From: Rhodospirillaceae bacterium
GTDB taxonomy: Bacteria > Pseudomonadota > Alphaproteobacteria > Rhodospirillales > Rhodospirillaceae
Assembly: GCA_018666155.1 (NCBI GenBank)
Contig: JABJAH010000066.1
Location: 1-64,000, forward strand
Reading direction: 5' to 3'
Length of the DNA: 64,000 nt
Part shown: piece after piece, positions 63,071 through 64,000 of the stretch
How positions within the stretch are numbered: the stretch's first letter is position 1
Layout of the letters: every line of letters starts with the position of its first letter
Translations under genes and position numbers: made by a program
The notes under the pieces: generated by a model
Database searches by the model: none
Told to the model about the DNA's origin: nothing
Seen by the model: only the letters and a program-made list of their open reading frames with translations

Positions 63071-64000
63071 ATGGATCAAGCCACCCAAAACCTCACCGAA
63101 CACAGCCGAGAAAACGCCTTCGTGCATCCCGATGCGCGACGGGGGCGCGGCACAGTCACTAACCGTGCGGGACGCTACGAACGCCAGCGCCTGACCAATG
63201 CGGACGATGGTTGGGACAATTTAGACAAGGAACCTGAGGTCCTACGCACCCAGGTGCTGCGCGATACGACGCGCGGTATATTGTCCCGCAATCAATCACC
63301 AGACATTCCCTTTGACCGCTCTATTAACCCGTATCGCGGCTGTGAACATGGCTGCGTGTATTGCTTCGCCCGGCCGACCCATGCGTTTCTCGGTCTCTCC
63401 GCTGGATTAGATTTTGAAACCAAAATTTTCGTTAAACCCGATGCGGCGAACCTCCTGGAAACAGAACTGCGTAAGCCGAATTATCGTCCCCAAGTGATTG
63501 CTATGGGGACCAATACGGACCCTTACCAACCGCTCGAGAAAGAACGAAAGATCACACGGTCTATTCTTGAAGTGTTGGCGCGCTTCAAGCATCCAGTCTC
63601 GATTCTCACGAAATCAAATCTGGTAACCCGAGATCTCGATATTTTGGGTCCGATGGCGGAACAAGGTTTGGCCAAGGTCTCGCTGTCGATCACCACGTTG
63701 GACCATCGGCTAGCGCGATCGATGGAACCCCGTGCTTCGACGCCTGGACGGCGCCTAGACGCGATCAAGAAATTGAAAGCGGCTGGTGTACCGACCGGTG
63801 TAATGTTTGCCCCCGCGATCCCCGGCCTCAACGATCAAGAAATGGAAGCCGTGCTTGAAGCGGCGGTAGATGCCGGCGTCGATGAAGGCGGCTATGTCGT
63901 TCTGCGGTTGCCGCTCGAAGTGAAAGACCTGTTCCAAGAATGGCTGGCAGAGAACACCCCTCACCGGGCCGGTCGGATTATGGCGCTGATCCGATCCATG
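63071..64000 (+). CDS. PA0069-family radical SAM protein (SplB-like), cut by window end
   Basis: The first 310 residues are present; the frame is open to base 64000. The iron-sulfur motif is Cys91-x3-Cys95-x2-Cys98 (CEHGCVYCFARP), with GCxHGCxYC-type context, and GTNTDPYQPLEKE follows, as in the PA0069/SplB group. The N-terminal part has GRGTVTNRAGRYE, typical of this family. The family is related to spore photoproduct lyase but its reaction is not known. AAGG lies about ten bases before the ATG. The LexA-like box upstream suggests SOS control, which would fit a role in DNA repair. Confidence 0.9.
   Translation, partial: MDQATQNLTEHSRENAFVHPDARRGRGTVTNRAGRYERQRLTNADDGWDNLDKEPEVLRTQVLRDTTRGILSRNQSPDIPFDRSINPYRGCEHGCVYCFARPTHAFLGLSAGLDFETKIFVKPDAANLLETELRKPNYRPQVIAMGTNTDPYQPLEKERKITRSILEVLARFKHPVSILTKSNLVTRDLDILGPMAEQGLAKVSLSITTLDHRLARSMEPRASTPGRRLDAIKKLKAAGVPTGVMFAPAIPGLNDQEMEAVLEAAVDAGVDEGGYVVLRLPLEVKDLFQEWLAENTPHRAGRIMALIRSM

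Overview
This window looks like a chromosomal segment of an aerobic alphaproteobacterium, probably a free-living Rhodospirillales-like or marine lineage. The reasons are a ChrR/RpoE-type sigma/anti-sigma pair, an aa3 cytochrome oxidase operon with CtaB, CtaG and DUF983, a SoeABC-type sulfite dehydrogenase, an ELM1-family protein, a LexA-like box of the GTTC-N7-GTTC form, and GC content in the mid 50s by eye. I recognised no tRNA, rRNA, CRISPR array, insertion sequence or prophage. All calls come from reading the sequence; no database search was run.

Layout. (1) 1-8.6 kb: a zinc anti-sigma factor (cut by the left edge) and its ECF sigma factor, divergent from a six-part lipid-modification locus: FAD desaturase-like protein, DUF1365, CFA-synthase-like methyltransferase, GPH transporter, DUF3833 lipoprotein, and a convergent SnoaL/SDR/DUF3108 operon. 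It closely resembles the singlet-oxygen-responsive locus that makes furan fatty acids in Rhodobacter. (2) 8.7-11.5 kb: an orphan solute-binding protein, a DUF924 protein and a secreted SnoaL-like protein. (3) 11.6-19.3 kb: two divergent operons for aa3 oxidase. One holds coxB, coxA, ctaG, coxC and DUF983; the other holds a 38-residue membrane protein, DUF420, a heme-copper-oxidase-like subunit without the HH copper pair, and ctaB. (4) 19.4-27 kb: amt, a Rid protein, rhodanese, universal stress protein, and soeABC. (5) 27-35.6 kb: three tandem glutathione transferases, a second orphan binding protein, a hydroxypyruvate-isomerase-like protein, ELM1, pyrE, a ThDP enzyme and a cold-shock gene. (6) 36-57 kb: an accessory-looking region rich in exported enzymes, many with twin-arginine signals (two DUF1838 proteins, DUF3500, amidohydrolase, nitrilase-like, alpha/beta hydrolase, DUF3604, DUF885, DsbA-like). 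Inside it sits an OmpR/EnvZ-type system divergent from a 31-residue peptide gene and a duplicated PepSY-like protein. (7) 57.5-64 kb: a methyltransferase, a Rid protein, an outer-membrane phospholipase, a Nudix protein, a PiT phosphate transporter, and a PA0069-family radical SAM gene preceded by a LexA-like box and cut by the right edge.

How it fits together. The left end reads as membrane defence against reactive oxygen, the middle as respiration with sulfite oxidation feeding the quinone pool, and the right half as periplasmic breakdown of an unidentified organic substrate. The points most worth pursuing are the exported-enzyme region, where several family members have lost canonical catalytic residues; the degenerate oxidase subunit with its tiny neighbour; the palindromic control region of the two-component locus; a PrpD-family gene that seems to start at CTG; and two Rid proteins lacking the catalytic arginine.
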